From Astropecten irregularis (lineage: Eukaryota; Echinodermata; Asteroidea; Paxillosida; Astropectinidae), in NCBI GenBank assembly GCA_963971285.1, contig OZ020253.1, forward strand, positions 3,844,001-3,908,000: 64,000 bases of DNA, given 5' to 3'. Within the stretch, counting starts at the first letter, position 1. Every line of letters begins with the position of its first letter. Below, one piece after another: positions 1 to 12,900 of the stretch. Below the pieces are notes generated by a model. The model saw only the letters and a list, made by a program, of their open reading frames with translations. It did no database searches and had not been told where the DNA came from. The position numbers and the translations under genes were made by a program.

Positions 1-193
1 CTTGGTAAATAAAATTAGTATGCCGGCCAAAATTCCTTGTGAATGTTATGCTCAGCAAACAATGGCCAAATACAAGTCAAAAGCAGTAAACATCACGTGA
101 AAATTTGGTTCAGTAATCCTGTTTGATCAAGGAAGACTTTTTCATGCTTAAGCAATGATTGTGCTGAAGCAGGTCTATGAAATTGGCCCCTGG
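1..193. repeat. Foldback family A, truncated by window start
   Basis: Family A elements end in GGGGCCAATTTCATG and its complement (ATGAAATTGGCCCC). They carry a TGCTTAGCAC motif just inside and an interior with ATGTTATGCTCAGC. Only the right part of this copy is present. Confidence 0.7.
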
Positions 194-195
194 GG

Positions 196-412
196 CCCTT
201 CTCAAAGCTCAGCTCCGACTTCATGTTGTGCATCCATATTAAAGTAACGGGCATCGAAGTAAAGGCTTTTGGCCACGGCTTGGAGGTACATACTCGATTT
301 TGAACAGGGGGACTGAGCTTTAGCTTCAACAAAAATCCACAGCCTATCTTCTCAGCATTTGGATGACGGAGAGCTGGAGCCGGAGCCGGAGCCGGAGCCG
401 GAGCCTGAGCCA

Positions 413-448
<36 letters not shown>

Positions 449-505
449 CAGCCGCAGCCGCAGCCGCAGCCGGAGCCAGAGCCAGAGCCGAGCTTTGAGA
501 AAGGT
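196..505. repeat. GAGCCG-hexamer foldback element
   Basis: The left end (CTTCTCAAAGCTCAGCTCCG) and right end (CGAGCTTTGAGAAAGG) are inverted copies. About 120 bases of GAGCCG/GCAGCC hexamer repeat (359-488) lie beside the right arm. The open frames through the hexamers (poly Glu-Pro and similar) are artefacts. Related copies occur near 26.3 and 44.5 kb. Confidence 0.75.
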
Positions 506-509
506 CTCT

Positions 510-740
510 GGTATTATGGGCCTTTACGAAATGGGGCTTGAGGCTAGGCTTTGCATTTGTATTTCTACTGCCATTTTGTGTCCTAAATGAAATGAAGGGC
601 TTGAGATACATGCCGAAGCTGGAGCCTTTCCCACGGCTTCATCATGTGGCCCAATCCCTTTGTTTCATTTTGTGGGCTTTTAATGGCGGTAGTGAAATAA
701 GTCCCAAGGCTAGCCTCAAGCCTAGTTTCATAAAGGGCAT
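510..740. repeat. Foldback element with GGGCTTGAGGCTAGGC arms
   Basis: The left arm near 518-552 and right arm near 704-740 are inverted copies (CTTTACGAAATGGGGCTTGA against CAAGCCTAGTTTCATAAAGG). A partial relative lies at 26055-26150. It ends beside the IPO13 exon 19 donor. Confidence 0.65.
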
Positions 741-756
741 ATGGATGGATTCTTAC

Positions 757-993
757 CTCTACCACGCCCATGTCTGATATCCATATGCTTAGCAGATTCT
801 GTAAGATGGGTAACGTCTGCTGCAAAATCAACAGGACCGGCTGAGGCTCGTCCTGCGAGGGTATCGACCTTTTGACCGCGATCGACTCCTCCTCCTGCTC
901 TAATCGATCAGGCCGTTTCAGGTCAAGGGTCGAGCAGAGATTGGATAGCATGTTGAGTTTCAGTAGGATGGTCGATTTGGTGATAGGGGTGGG
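757..993 (-). CDS. IPO13: IPO13 exon 19 (last exon in window)
   Basis: Residues 622-700: ITKSTILLKLNMLSNLCSTL, then an acidic linker, then LLILQQTLPILQNLL. It ends in VVE at a GTAAGA donor, so the coding sequence continues past the left edge of the window. Confidence 0.92.
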
Positions 994-3900
994 CTGCTTG
1001 GATTGGAGCGAGGGGCAAGAGAAAATTACGCGATTAATAAAAAAAAGATTCAAAATAGAGAATGGATCGTGTACAAACTTTAAGCTATGCTCATAACTAT
1101 CATGCAATAACAAGATTATCCAAAACAATACGTGTAATTTCCTAGCAAATGTTTCAATAGACCTTTCTTTTGCAATGTCACAGCCCAAGCTTTTGCCAAC
1201 CAACATGGCGGAAACTATGGTGAGCCATCAAAGCCGGGCATAAAAAATAACTACAATTTAAACACGTTTCATAAACATTGAAAGATATTGCTGAATGTAA
1301 TGGAAACAACACAAACAATGACGGTATGTATTTTGTATGCTATGAAATGTTGGAAAAATGTTGAATTTGGTCACACCGTCTGGCAAGAAAATGAAATGAT
1401 TTGCAGCATTTGGATGCCCATGCCATGGATGAGGGAAAATTACCAACCAGCATGTCAGCATTTGTAAAGAAAAGAAAGGTCTATATTTTTCACGAATAAA
1501 ACATGAGTGTTTTGTGTCATAGTAAATATATTTATGTCATGCAACCAATTTGCATATTTGAAAACATTCAAGCAATAAAAAGAATGTTCCAATTTTAAAG
1601 TTGCAAACAAAATTTCTCATCGAGACACAGAAAATACATAAGTTTATCAGTTCATTTCTGTATTATTTATGAAGTTCAGGAACTTTTACATCATGCATAT
1701 AAATCATATTCCACTATGCACCTAGCTTTCACTTCAGACGATTCCAAAAAGTGCGCCACCAAAAGTTTGTAACGCGTTGGCCAATCACAATTCATGGAAT
1801 CTGTCAACAAAATTTAGCATCTGGAAAGGATCTGACAACATATTTCTTGCTTTGTGTTTGAATACGCCAATGCGTTGCAAACTCTTGGTGGTGCACTATT
1901 TTGTAAACCGCCCGTATCCCATCATGCCTTTGGGCCTGTTCGTTTCAGGCACGAGATCAGTCCATTTTAGCGTATATCCTGCATGGGACATGGATCTGCA
2001 AGATCACTTATCACATGCCTGAATACAAACAGGCCCTCGGTAATATCCCAGCATGCATCATGAGGAGCATATCCCACAATGCACCAGGAGCATATCCCAC
2101 AATGCATCTTGCTTCACAACATACCCCGGATGGCGATGGCATTATTTTGCAAGACCCTGAACTGTCTTTGCTGGACGCGCTACTGCCATCTTTCTCCTAA
2201 AGTTACACCAATCAACAACCATTTCAATTTATCCGTGCAAAACTCCAGTCCATGGGTCAAGGGCCAAAAATAAATCTTGGGTGTTTTTATGAAGAACCCA
2301 TCTCTAATGCCCATGTCACACGAGGCAATTAACGGGCAACCAGTTCCAGGCAATCTCCAAGAAGAAATAGTCTTCATCTTTAAATCTTTATATGATTGTA
2401 TACGGAACATAGTGAGAAACTGCTAGAAAAATGAATTTTTGTTCTACCGAAACTTTGCTTTTGTATGTGGTGTGACTGGTTGCCTCCAAGTTGCTTGTAA
2501 AAGTTCCCTCGTGTGACACAGAAATGGGAAATATTTGGCCATTTGTAATACCAAAACAATTATGGAAGATTTTTGTACATGTACATACAAAAACATAGAA
2601 CATGTATGTAAAAAACAGTCAGAGTTATGATCGATCATAGGGCTTCGTGAAATCGACCACAGGCTTATGACTAGGCTTGGAACAATATTTTGCAACCGCC
2701 ATTTGATACTCAAAAAACGAAAGGGATTGGGCTACATGAGCTGACCGAATCTATGAGTTCCGAACACAGCTAAGTGCAAAGTGTACAGTCCGCCTAGAAT
2801 TTGGGATATTGTGCGGTGGTGTTCAACCATTGTGTGCCTGCATTGTTCACGTGAAGCTCCCCGCACACATAGCTCGGCCAGATGACCTCTATTTGACCAG
2901 TGGCTGATAATGAGGTTGGAAGAAGCAGAGTAAAAAGAAAACATCGTCTGAAGGGAGTTATAAGCCTACTATTGTCTGTATGTTGTGGTTTTTACCTGTT
3001 CATTTATTGCACTTTCCAGTATCTGTAGTTGTGGTGTCAGTATGAGCTGGAGATATGTCAGAATGTCTTGCAATGATAATGTTGACAGAACAAAGCCAAC
3101 TATCGACATCAGTCGGACGCTCTCCCTAGCCTGGGAAGAGCAAAGTAAAAATAGTAAAAGAAATACTGTCTAATGAGCGTTAAAGGTATCTGCACTCACA
3201 CTTTGTCTGATCAAACATGTACATGAAATGATAAACCTGTGAAAATTTGAGCTCAATCGGTGTAATGATTTTCCTTATGGAACATAAAGAATGGTTTTGA
3301 TCTTAATACCCCGAGATCAAAACTGTTTTCAGTCTTTGTTTGACTAATTCCTGGATAAATACAGCATTTCAGGTGGAAATATTTTAACGGTATGTTTCTA
3401 CCAGCACCATCTTCATACCCTGAAAGTTATATGTAAATCTGTGAACATTTCTGTTTGGGTATGTTTCAAATCCTTTACTGTACCTCTTAAGTGCAACCAA
3501 CTCTCAATTGTAAGATACATAAAAGCAAAGTAATGTCAATGTTCACTGATACAGACTAGTAATGAGTGCTCTAGGGTGCAGACCTAAATAATTTCCCATA
3601 GGCTCCCACGCAAAACGTCCTATCAAAACAAATAATTAGAAATGCTCACAAGTTTCTGAGGCAATCAACCACGACAGCAAATTTAAGCTGAAATCTTCAA
3701 TTTTTCTTTTCTTTTCAATTTTTCATAGGTTAACCGATGCCTTTTGGCTGAAAAGTTCAATAGCAAAGACAAATACTCCTAAAATGGCCAAAATGGCCTC
3801 AAAATAGTACCCCTCCACTAAATGGCAAAAATAGAGCGAATTTAGGGCCTGGGGCCGATTTCACTAACGCTTTGCGATCATCGCTAAAGCCCAAATCCAT

Positions 3901-6900
3901 CGCTTAACGCAAAATAGCGATCGATTTTCAGTTTATAATGGATTTGGGCTTTAGCGATGATCGCAAAGTGTTAGTGAAATCGGTCCCTGATCTCATCCAA
4001 ACAGCTCAAAGGTGAAAGTCCAAAATCTAAAGAACCAGGATCCATCCATTATTTTTCCAAGACGTCCCAAGTAGGGCTCACCAAATCATTTTGAGGGTAT
4101 ACAAATAATTTATTAGCTCACTGGTCTGCCCAAAGAAGACCTAGATATCTGAGGTCAAATCCTGAGGCTAAAGGTCAACTTGGAGGTTAAAGGTCACTGA
4201 CCTTGATGGTGTTTCTACGTAGGGCCTCTTGGCTTGCATTCAGTATTGTCTCTGCATAGGGCTTCATCTCTTTACGACACTCAAAACAAATGTCCTTCAG
4301 AGACATAGTGGCTGGAGCTGCTAACTCAGGGTCGTTCAGACCTTCAGACAGAAACAAAACCAACAACATTAATATTGAAATCATTCATTAATTACCTGAT
4401 CAGATCATGTTTAAAGTAATAGGTTTTGCGGTAATACCGTGTGATATATATTTATCTCTTTTGTGAGTATAGGGTGGCTTTGAAAAGAACCGGTTAACTT
4501 GACGTTCCGGCCAGTATACTCTGGCCATCTTCGGGAGAATGCTACAGCTACAAGGTAGAGACTGGACTAGTAGTTCTGTTGCAGACCAAACACGACGTTC
4601 CAGCTAGTATGATTTGGCCGTCTTCAGAAGAATGCTGCAGCCGCGAACTGCAGCATTAACCAGCTCTTTTCAGAGCCACCCCATACTCACACAATGAGAT
4701 AAATATATGTCACATGGTGTTACCACAAAACCAATTAGTACTTTATGTACTTCTGCTGTGCATAGGGGCATAGGTGCTGGGGGCATAGGTGGCAAGTGCA
4801 TTATGCACTCGCCTCACACCAATGTGGCCTGGGTTCGAATCCGGCCTGGATCATATGTGAGTAGAGTTGGGCGTTGGTTCTCTCATATGCTACGAGGGTT
4901 TTCCTCCCTCCACAAAATCAAACACTTTCGATCTCAGGCTGTACTCCGTGATCATATATGGGTTGATGTGGCTGGTAGCTAAGGGCGCCCACGAAAGCCT
5001 GCTACTCGATCACGCATCCTTCGCAATTCAGCACCCCAGGATGATTATAAGATACCGAGACTGAGACCACAGGGTGGTGAGACTGAGACCAGGAAGAAGT
5101 TGTCTCAAGACCTACAACACTGCCTGGTACATACCTGTGAGGAGGACTGGTATGACAGTCCTTAAGGCATCGGGTGTATCAGCTAACCATTCAGAATAGG
5201 CACCTAGGAGCAAAAAACGAGAAAATATTGAAAAGACTTCCAAATCCCTCGGGTATCATATGACACAAACAAACTGATGATGAGCTTGGAATGCATGCCA
5301 AGGCAAGGTACGTACCTAGCATGTATAAGGCAGTAGAGGCTAACGTTGTGTGCGACATATTAACCTGAGCCAGTAGAGTAAGGAGATCAGAGACACACTG
5401 ATCGTCCCCGTAGTCGCCTCCTTCTGCGATAGACCGGAAGGCAAACAGGCAGGCTTCAACTTGCTGTCAGGGAGAACAAAGAACAGGCAGTGAGGGGTAG
5501 GGGTCCTAAAGGGGTATGGGTCCTTGAGTGAGGGCCATGGGTCATTGAGTGAGGGGCATGGGTCCTTGAATGAGAGGCATAGGTCCTTGAGTGAGGGGCA
5601 TAGGTCATTGAGTGAGGGGCATGGGTCCTTGAATGAGAGGCATAGGTCCTTGAGTGAGGGGCATAGGTCCTTGAGTGAGGGGCATAGGTCCTTGAGTGAG
5701 GGGTATAGGTCCTTGAGTAAGGGGCATGGGTCCTTGAGTGAGGGGCATAGGTCCTTGAGTGAGGGGCATAGGTCCTTGAGTGAGGGGCATAGGTCCTTGA
5801 GTGAGGGGCATAGGTCCTTGAGTAAGGGGCATGGGTCCTTGAGTGAGGGGCATAGGTCCTTGAGTGAGGGGCATAGGTCCTTGAGTGAGGGGTATAGGTC
5901 CTTGAGTGAGGGGCATAGGTCCTTGAGTGAGGGGCATAGGTCCTTAAGTGAGGGGCATGGGTCCTTAGTTGGGGGCATAGGTGCTTGAGTGAGGGGCATG
6001 GGTCCTTGAGTGAGGGGCATAGGTCCTTGAGTGAGGGGCATAGGTCCTTAAGTGAGGGACATGGGTCCTTAGTTGGGGGCATAGGTGCTTGAGTGAGGGG
6101 CATGGGTCCTTGAGTGAGGGGCTAGGGTCCTTGAGTGAGGGTCATAGGTCCTTGAGTGAGAGGCATAGGTCCTTGAATGAGTGGCATAGGTCATTGACTG
6201 AGGGCATAGGTCCTTGTGTGAGGGGCATAGGTCCTTGAGTGAGGGGCACAGATCCTTGAGTGAGGGGCATGGGTCCTTGAGTGAGGGGCATGGTTCTTTG
6301 AGTGAGGGGCACAGATCCTTGAGTGAGGGCATAGGTCCTTGAGTGAGGGTCATACGTCCTTGAGTGAGGGGCATAGGTCCTTGAATGAGGGGCATAAGTC
6401 ATTGAGTGAGGGCATAGGTCCTTGAGTGAGGGGTATAGGTCCTTGGGTGAGGGGAATAGGTCCTTGAGTGAGGGCATAGGTCCTTGAGTGAGGGGCATAG
6501 GTCCTTGAGTGAGGGGAATAGGTCCTTGAGTGAGGGGCACAGATCCTTGAGTGAGGGGTATAGGTCCTTGAGTGAGGGGAATAGGTCCTTGAGTGAGTGG
6601 AATAGGTCCTTGAGTGAGGGGAATAGGTCCTTGAACGAGGGGCATAAGTCATTGAGTGAGGGGTATAGGTCCTTGAGTGAGGGGTATAGGTCCTTGAGTG
6701 AGGGGCACAGATCCTTGAGTGAGGGGTATAGGTCCTTGAGTGAGGGGAATAGGTCCTTGAGTGAGGGGAATAGGTCCTTGAGTGAGGGGCACAGATCCTT
6801 GAGTGAGGGGTATAGGTCCTTGAGTGAGGGGTATAGGTCCTTGAGTGAGGGGCACAGATCCTTGAGTGAGGGGCACAGATCCTTGAGTGAGGGGTATAGG

Positions 6901-9900
6901 TCCTTGAGTGAGGGGTATAGGTCCTTGAGTTAGGGGCACAGATCCTTGAGTGAGGGGTATAGGTCCTTGAGTTAGGGGCACAGATCCTTGAGTGAGGGGT
7001 ATAGGTCCTTGAGTGAGGGGCATAAGTCCTTGAGTGAGGGGCATAGGTCCTTGAGTGAGGGGCATAAGTCCTTGAGTGAGGGGCATAGGTCCTTGAGTGA
7101 GAGGCATGGGTCCTTGAGTGAAGGGCATAGGTCCTTGAGTGAGGGGTATAGGTCCTTGAGTGAGGAGCATGGGTCCTTGAGTAAGGGGCTAGGGTCCTTG
7201 AATGAGGGTCTAGGTACTTGAGTGAGGGGCATAGGTCATTGACCCACCTGCCACGGTAGTTGTTGTTCCTGTATTCTGCTCAGTATTGCATAGAGATGAT
7301 TAAGTAGTGGTTCCCTCAGCAGGGTGTAGCAGTACATCTACCAATGAAAAGAAAGACACACAAGACTTATTACCAGTGTTGGAGTGGAGTCCTCAGATCC
7401 GAGTACAGAATACTTCAAGGTCTGAGTACTGGGCCGATTCTGAGTACATTGCTGTCAAGTCCAAGTCCCAAGTATCGAGTTCGAGTACATTCAAGGTCGA
7501 GTACAGGGCCAAGCCCGAGTACCAAAGTCCAAGTCCACGTCCGAATACAGTAGCAACGCACAGTGCATTTTGTTTCACAAAGATGTTTATAAATGGATGT
7601 TGTGCCACTCTTCTCAGAAATTAATGTTTTTCAAACCTTGCAAATGACACTGTGCTGCTTACCCCATTTGATACTAAACTCCTGATGATCTTCATACTCC
7701 CATTGTATTTCCTATCGGAAATCGGCAACATTATCAACCGTGAAATTGTAACGAAAATGAAATTTGCACTAAATGGTCAAGTATTCCCAAAAATTGAGTA
7801 TGTGGAATCGAGTACGGGGCCAAGTACATTTATTTTCGAGTACTTTTAATCGAGTACGGGCCGAGTATTTGTATGTACCGGTACTCAAGTTGTACTCGAG
7901 TAAGAGTATGAGTACTCCAACAATGGTAGTAGATATTGTTGATTACTTACCAGTGTGTCACCAATATCCTGCCTGTAACATCGGAAATGTTCCTTCTCCT
8001 CTGTAACCATGAAAGACATAAAACGCAAATTGTGACATACTGGTACGTGTCCCATGCACCGATTTGTCTAGTTTTTCTCTCAACATATATTTATTTATCA
8101 CTGTATTCACCAGGATATTTCTCTCAGTTGTAAAATTAGGTTAGAGCTCTTAACCTTTACATGATCAACTTGCATTCTAGCTTCTACTTTATGGACAAAA
8201 TGATTCTTGACTTTGTAATCTGCAGACATACTGGTGCTTACAATTGTAAAATCAAATATATTGACATTTAACCTGTTACCAACAGCCATATTAACTATTA
8301 ACCTGTTAACAGCAGACATATTGACCCTTGACCTCTTAACAGCAGACTCACTGACCTTTAACCTGTTACCAACAGCCATGTTAACTGTTTACCTGTTAAC
8401 AGCAGACATATTGACCCTTGACCTGTTAACAGCAGACTCACTGACCTTTAACCTGTTACCCACAGCCATATTAACTGTTTACCTGTTAACAGCAGACATA
8501 TTGACCCTTGACCTGTTAACAGCCGACTCACTGACCTTTAACCTGTTACCCACAGCCACATTAACTATTAACCTGTTAACAGCAGACATATTGACCCTTG
8601 ACCTGTTAACAGCAGACTCACTGACCTTTAACCTGTTACCAACAGCCACATTAACTGTTTACCTGTTAACAGCAGACATATTGACCCTTGACCTGTAAAC
8701 AGCAGACTCACTGACCTTTAACCTGTTACCCACAGCCATATTAACTGTTTACCTGTTAACAGCAGACATATTGACCCTTGACCTGTTAACAGCCGACTCA
8801 CTGACCTTTAACCTGTTACCCACAGCCACATTAACTGTTTACCTGTTAACAGCAGACATATTGACCCTTGACCTGTTAACAGCAGACTCACTGACCTTTT
8901 ACCTGTTACCAACAGCCATGTTAACTGTTTACCTGTTAACATCAGATTTATTGACCCTTGACCTGTTAACAGCCGACTCACTGACCCTTAACCTGTTACC
9001 AACAGCCATATTAACTGTTTACCTGTTAACAGCAGACATATTGACCCTTGACCTGTTAACAGCAGACTCACTGACCTTTAACCTGTTACCAACAGCCATA
9101 TTAACTGTTTACCTGTTAACAGCAGACATATTGACCCTTGACCTGTTAACAGCAGACTCACTGACCCTTAACCTGTTACCAACAGCCATATTAACTGTTT
9201 ACCTGTTAACAGCAGACATATTGACCCTTGACCTGTTAACAGCAGACTCACTGACCCTTTACCTGTTACCAACAGCCATATTAACTGTTTACCTGTTAAC
9301 AGCAGACATATTGACCCTTGACCTGTTAACAGCAGACTCACTGACCCTTAACCTGTTACCAACAGCCATATTAACTGTTTACCTGTTAACAGCAGACATA
9401 TTGACCCTTGACCTGTTAACAGCAGACTCACTGACCTTTAACCTGTTACCCACAGCCACATTAACTGTTTACCTGTTAACAGCAGACATATTGACCCTTG
9501 ACCTGTTAACAGTAGCCATGCTAACCCTTAACCTGTTACCAACAGCCATATCAACTGTTAAACTGTTAACAGCAGCAATATTGACCCTTGACCTGTTACT
9601 GACAGACTTACAGACCCTAAACCTGTTAACATCAGCCCTATTGACCCTTGACCCTAGACCTGACCTGCATTCCAGGTGCTATACTCCTCGTCGGGGGGAT
9701 ACTGCACTTTAGTCAGCATAACCTCCACCAGGTGCATGTAGACGGGCGCAAAGACACGTACGTACTCCTGAAAGTCCTCCTGATCCGACGAGACTATGTC
9801 ATCCTGGAAATGAAACGGATCATGAGATGAGACACATGGGGGTTGTTGGGCTTAATGTGCTGTTAGCCCAGAGGAAATGAATGTCGAATGTTGCACATAA

Positions 9901-12900
9901 GTCATTCAGAGACCTACTTGGGGCTGATTCACGGCGGTTATTTTCGGCTTGCAACACAATGCATCGCGCCTCCAGAGAGTGTCATAGTGAGTCAAGGAGT
10001 AGGTTGTGCCGAAATAATATCCCTCAAAGACTTTGGACAGAAGAAATCTAATCGAAATTGCCAGAGCAGAATTCAATCTTAGTCTCGGAGAGTTTATAGG
10101 AGGAAGGAAAGTAGACTACAGAGGAAGCTACTAACAATAATGCATAATGCTGATATAAGTGAAATGTCGTGTAAATTTGTCAAATCATTTTAACCTGGTA
10201 CCCTAAAGTCATGCTGACTATCTAAATGAAGCCAGCACGTCGTCACTAGCCTATGGGTATGTTCACAAGAGCTGCTAACTTAACTGCTAACTTTGCAACA
10301 AACTTTGCTGCTAAAATCGCTGCTAACTTAGCCAGTAAGCAGTAAGAATTTGTGGCCATTGGAATGCAATTTTAGCTACCTTCGCTGTCAAATTCGCTGC
10401 TAACTTTGCTGCTAAGTCCGAAAGTTAACAGCAGAAATTTGTGCTGTTAACTTCACTTCCTCCGACTTAACAGTGAAATTTGATACTTTAGCAAATTATC
10501 CAAAATGGCTGCCATAGGTCAAAGGTCAATGCCTTACCTGTAGAATATACCAGAAGCCAAATGGTATGTTACTTATTGTTTCATCTACTGGATAATGGCC
10601 AGGTAAAGCAGTGAAGCCCTGAAATCAGAAAAGAAACCTCGAGTAAGTCATCTTCACTTCGATCCTAGCAGGATCATACATAAAATACAGCCAGTCAAAA
10701 GAAATGACTGCACAACTATGGGCCAGGGGCCAATTTCATGGAACTGCTTAGCACAAACAATTGCTTAGCACAAAAATAATTTGCCCAATAAAACAAACCA
10801 CCATTGAAAATTCCATTTGATATTCATGGTGAGCGAACAACAGCCAACGAACAATTGCAAGTGATACACAACACACGGAAATTTGGTTGTTTATCCTGTT
10901 TTTACTAAGCAGCTCTATGAAATTGGCTCCTGTTTGTTTCAGGCACGAGATCAGTGATCCTGCTGATCCGGATCCCATTTCAGCGTAAATACAATCAGTA
11001 TGCCAGCCAAAACTCTTTGAGAATGTTATGCTCAGCCAACAATGGCCGAACACAAGTCAAAAGCAGTAAACATCACATGAAAATTTGGTTGGTAATCCTG
11101 TTTGATCAAGGAAGACTTTTCATGCTTAAGCACAATTTTTGTGCTTTAAGCAGCTCTATGAAATTGGTGCCAGAGCTATGAAATTCAATTACAGCTTAGA
11201 CGTTTTGCTGACTTACAATAATCAGATTGGTGAACTCAACAGCATGTTGCCTGTCCTCTCCTTCGGACTCCAGCAGAATCTTGGAGTTATTTTCACCGAG
11301 TGAGACGGCCAATCTGCAGATTCCTTGCACCACGTCCTTAAAAATAAAATACAGGGTAAGTCAAAAAGAAGTTGACCAGGATTGGTGATGCTTTTCAAAA
11401 GAAACAAATGACACTCAAAAAAGTTCAGTAAAGCATATATTTAGCAAGCACTCTCTCCTGCTTATTAGTAAAAAAGAATGAAACAAATTGATCATTCCTA
11501 AGAGGACAGGGTTTGATCTCAGGGTGAGATTCTGCAAGCGTTTTCACTGTTTTCTCCAGAAGTGGGCACCATAGGCCTATTGGCAATGTTGGGACTGGGA
11601 CTTTCAAAGGTGACTGTTGCTGTATCTTTCTTGAGATTTGTGCCCATCTCTTCGGCAAAAACCAAAGTATGAATTTACCCTTAAAGGTACAGTACAGGAT
11701 TGGTAACATACCCTAACCCAAACAGACAGATTTACGTATAGCTTACAGGGTATAAAGATGGACTTGGTACAAACATACCGTTCAAAATGTTCTTCATAAA
11801 ATGCTGTTTATACCCAGAAAAGAGTAAAACCAATTGACCAAAATAAAACCAGCTTTGATCTCAAGAAGGTCAAAACTCAATTGAATAGATATGAAAATGT
11901 TGAGTGTTTTCACTGTTTTCTCAAAAAGTGGGCACCATATGGGACTGGGAATTTCACAGATGACTGTTACTGTATCTTCCTTGATATTTTTGCCCATAAA
12001 TCTGCATTTCTTTGGCAAAAACCAAAGTATGAAGATGTATTTAAGCAAGAGAGTAACATTTTAAATTGGCTCTGACAATGAGAGCAACACTAGACAGAGT
12101 AGGACGTAAAGATATACGAACCATGTCTTTATCTTGTACAGCGGATGAAAGATGGTCTTGAAGCTGCAGAACTTGTTTGATGACCTTACGAATGGACAAT
12201 GGATACCTACAACCAAAATCAGACATTATAACACACCGCAATCATGCAATTACCACAACCGTGAATGGACTCTTCCGGCCTGTCAATCAAACTGTGCGCA
12301 TTTATTGACCAATGGACTGCTCCAACTTTGCTCTTAAGCCCCGCCCACCTTAGGAACGCCACATGTTTTAGCATGTGACCAAGTTTGACCGAGGTAATGG
12401 ATGACAATGACACCAATTGGTCAATGCGCACAGTTTGATTGACAGGCCGGAAGGGTCCATTGGAGTCTTGGTTAGACCAAGGAGTAAATTGAACGTCTAA
12501 AATAATTTGAGACAATCTGGAACAAGACAGAACAAAAGATAGCTTATGGAATCTGAAGTTAAGCAATAAACCACACAGGAAGACAAGATAAGTAATCAAA
12601 AGGTGAATGAAGAAAGTTAACGGAAGCAGGATTCAAACTTGCAACCTCTACCAACTGAGCTATCCAGCCTTTTCAATGGACTACAAAAGATACAAGTAAT
12701 AAACTGCCGCAAACTGCCCATCAACCAAAATATTGACCTAAAATATATCAAATGCTTGGAGTTAGGAGGGCCTGATGTTTCGATCCTAGCAGGGTCCTCC
12801 TCAAAGGCTTGGCCTGACATTTCGATCCTAGCAGGATTCTTCTCAAAGGCTAGGCCTGACATTTCGATCATAGCAGGATTCTTCTCAAAGGCTAGGCCTG

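Noticed and set aside
359-590. Poly Glu-Pro and Arg-Ser frames
   Set aside because: GAGCCG hexamer microsatellite read in three frames.
5340-7232. Open frames of up to 233 codons on both strands (repeats such as SEGHRSL, PLTQGPM)
   Set aside because: Created by a 21-bp unit divisible by three inside a spliced IPO13 intron; no start context, no composition of a real protein.
8234-9712. 154- and 313-codon plus-strand frames rich in LLTADILTLDL
   Set aside because: Translation of the 90-bp intronic array; the frame runs antisense through the real IPO13 exon 12.
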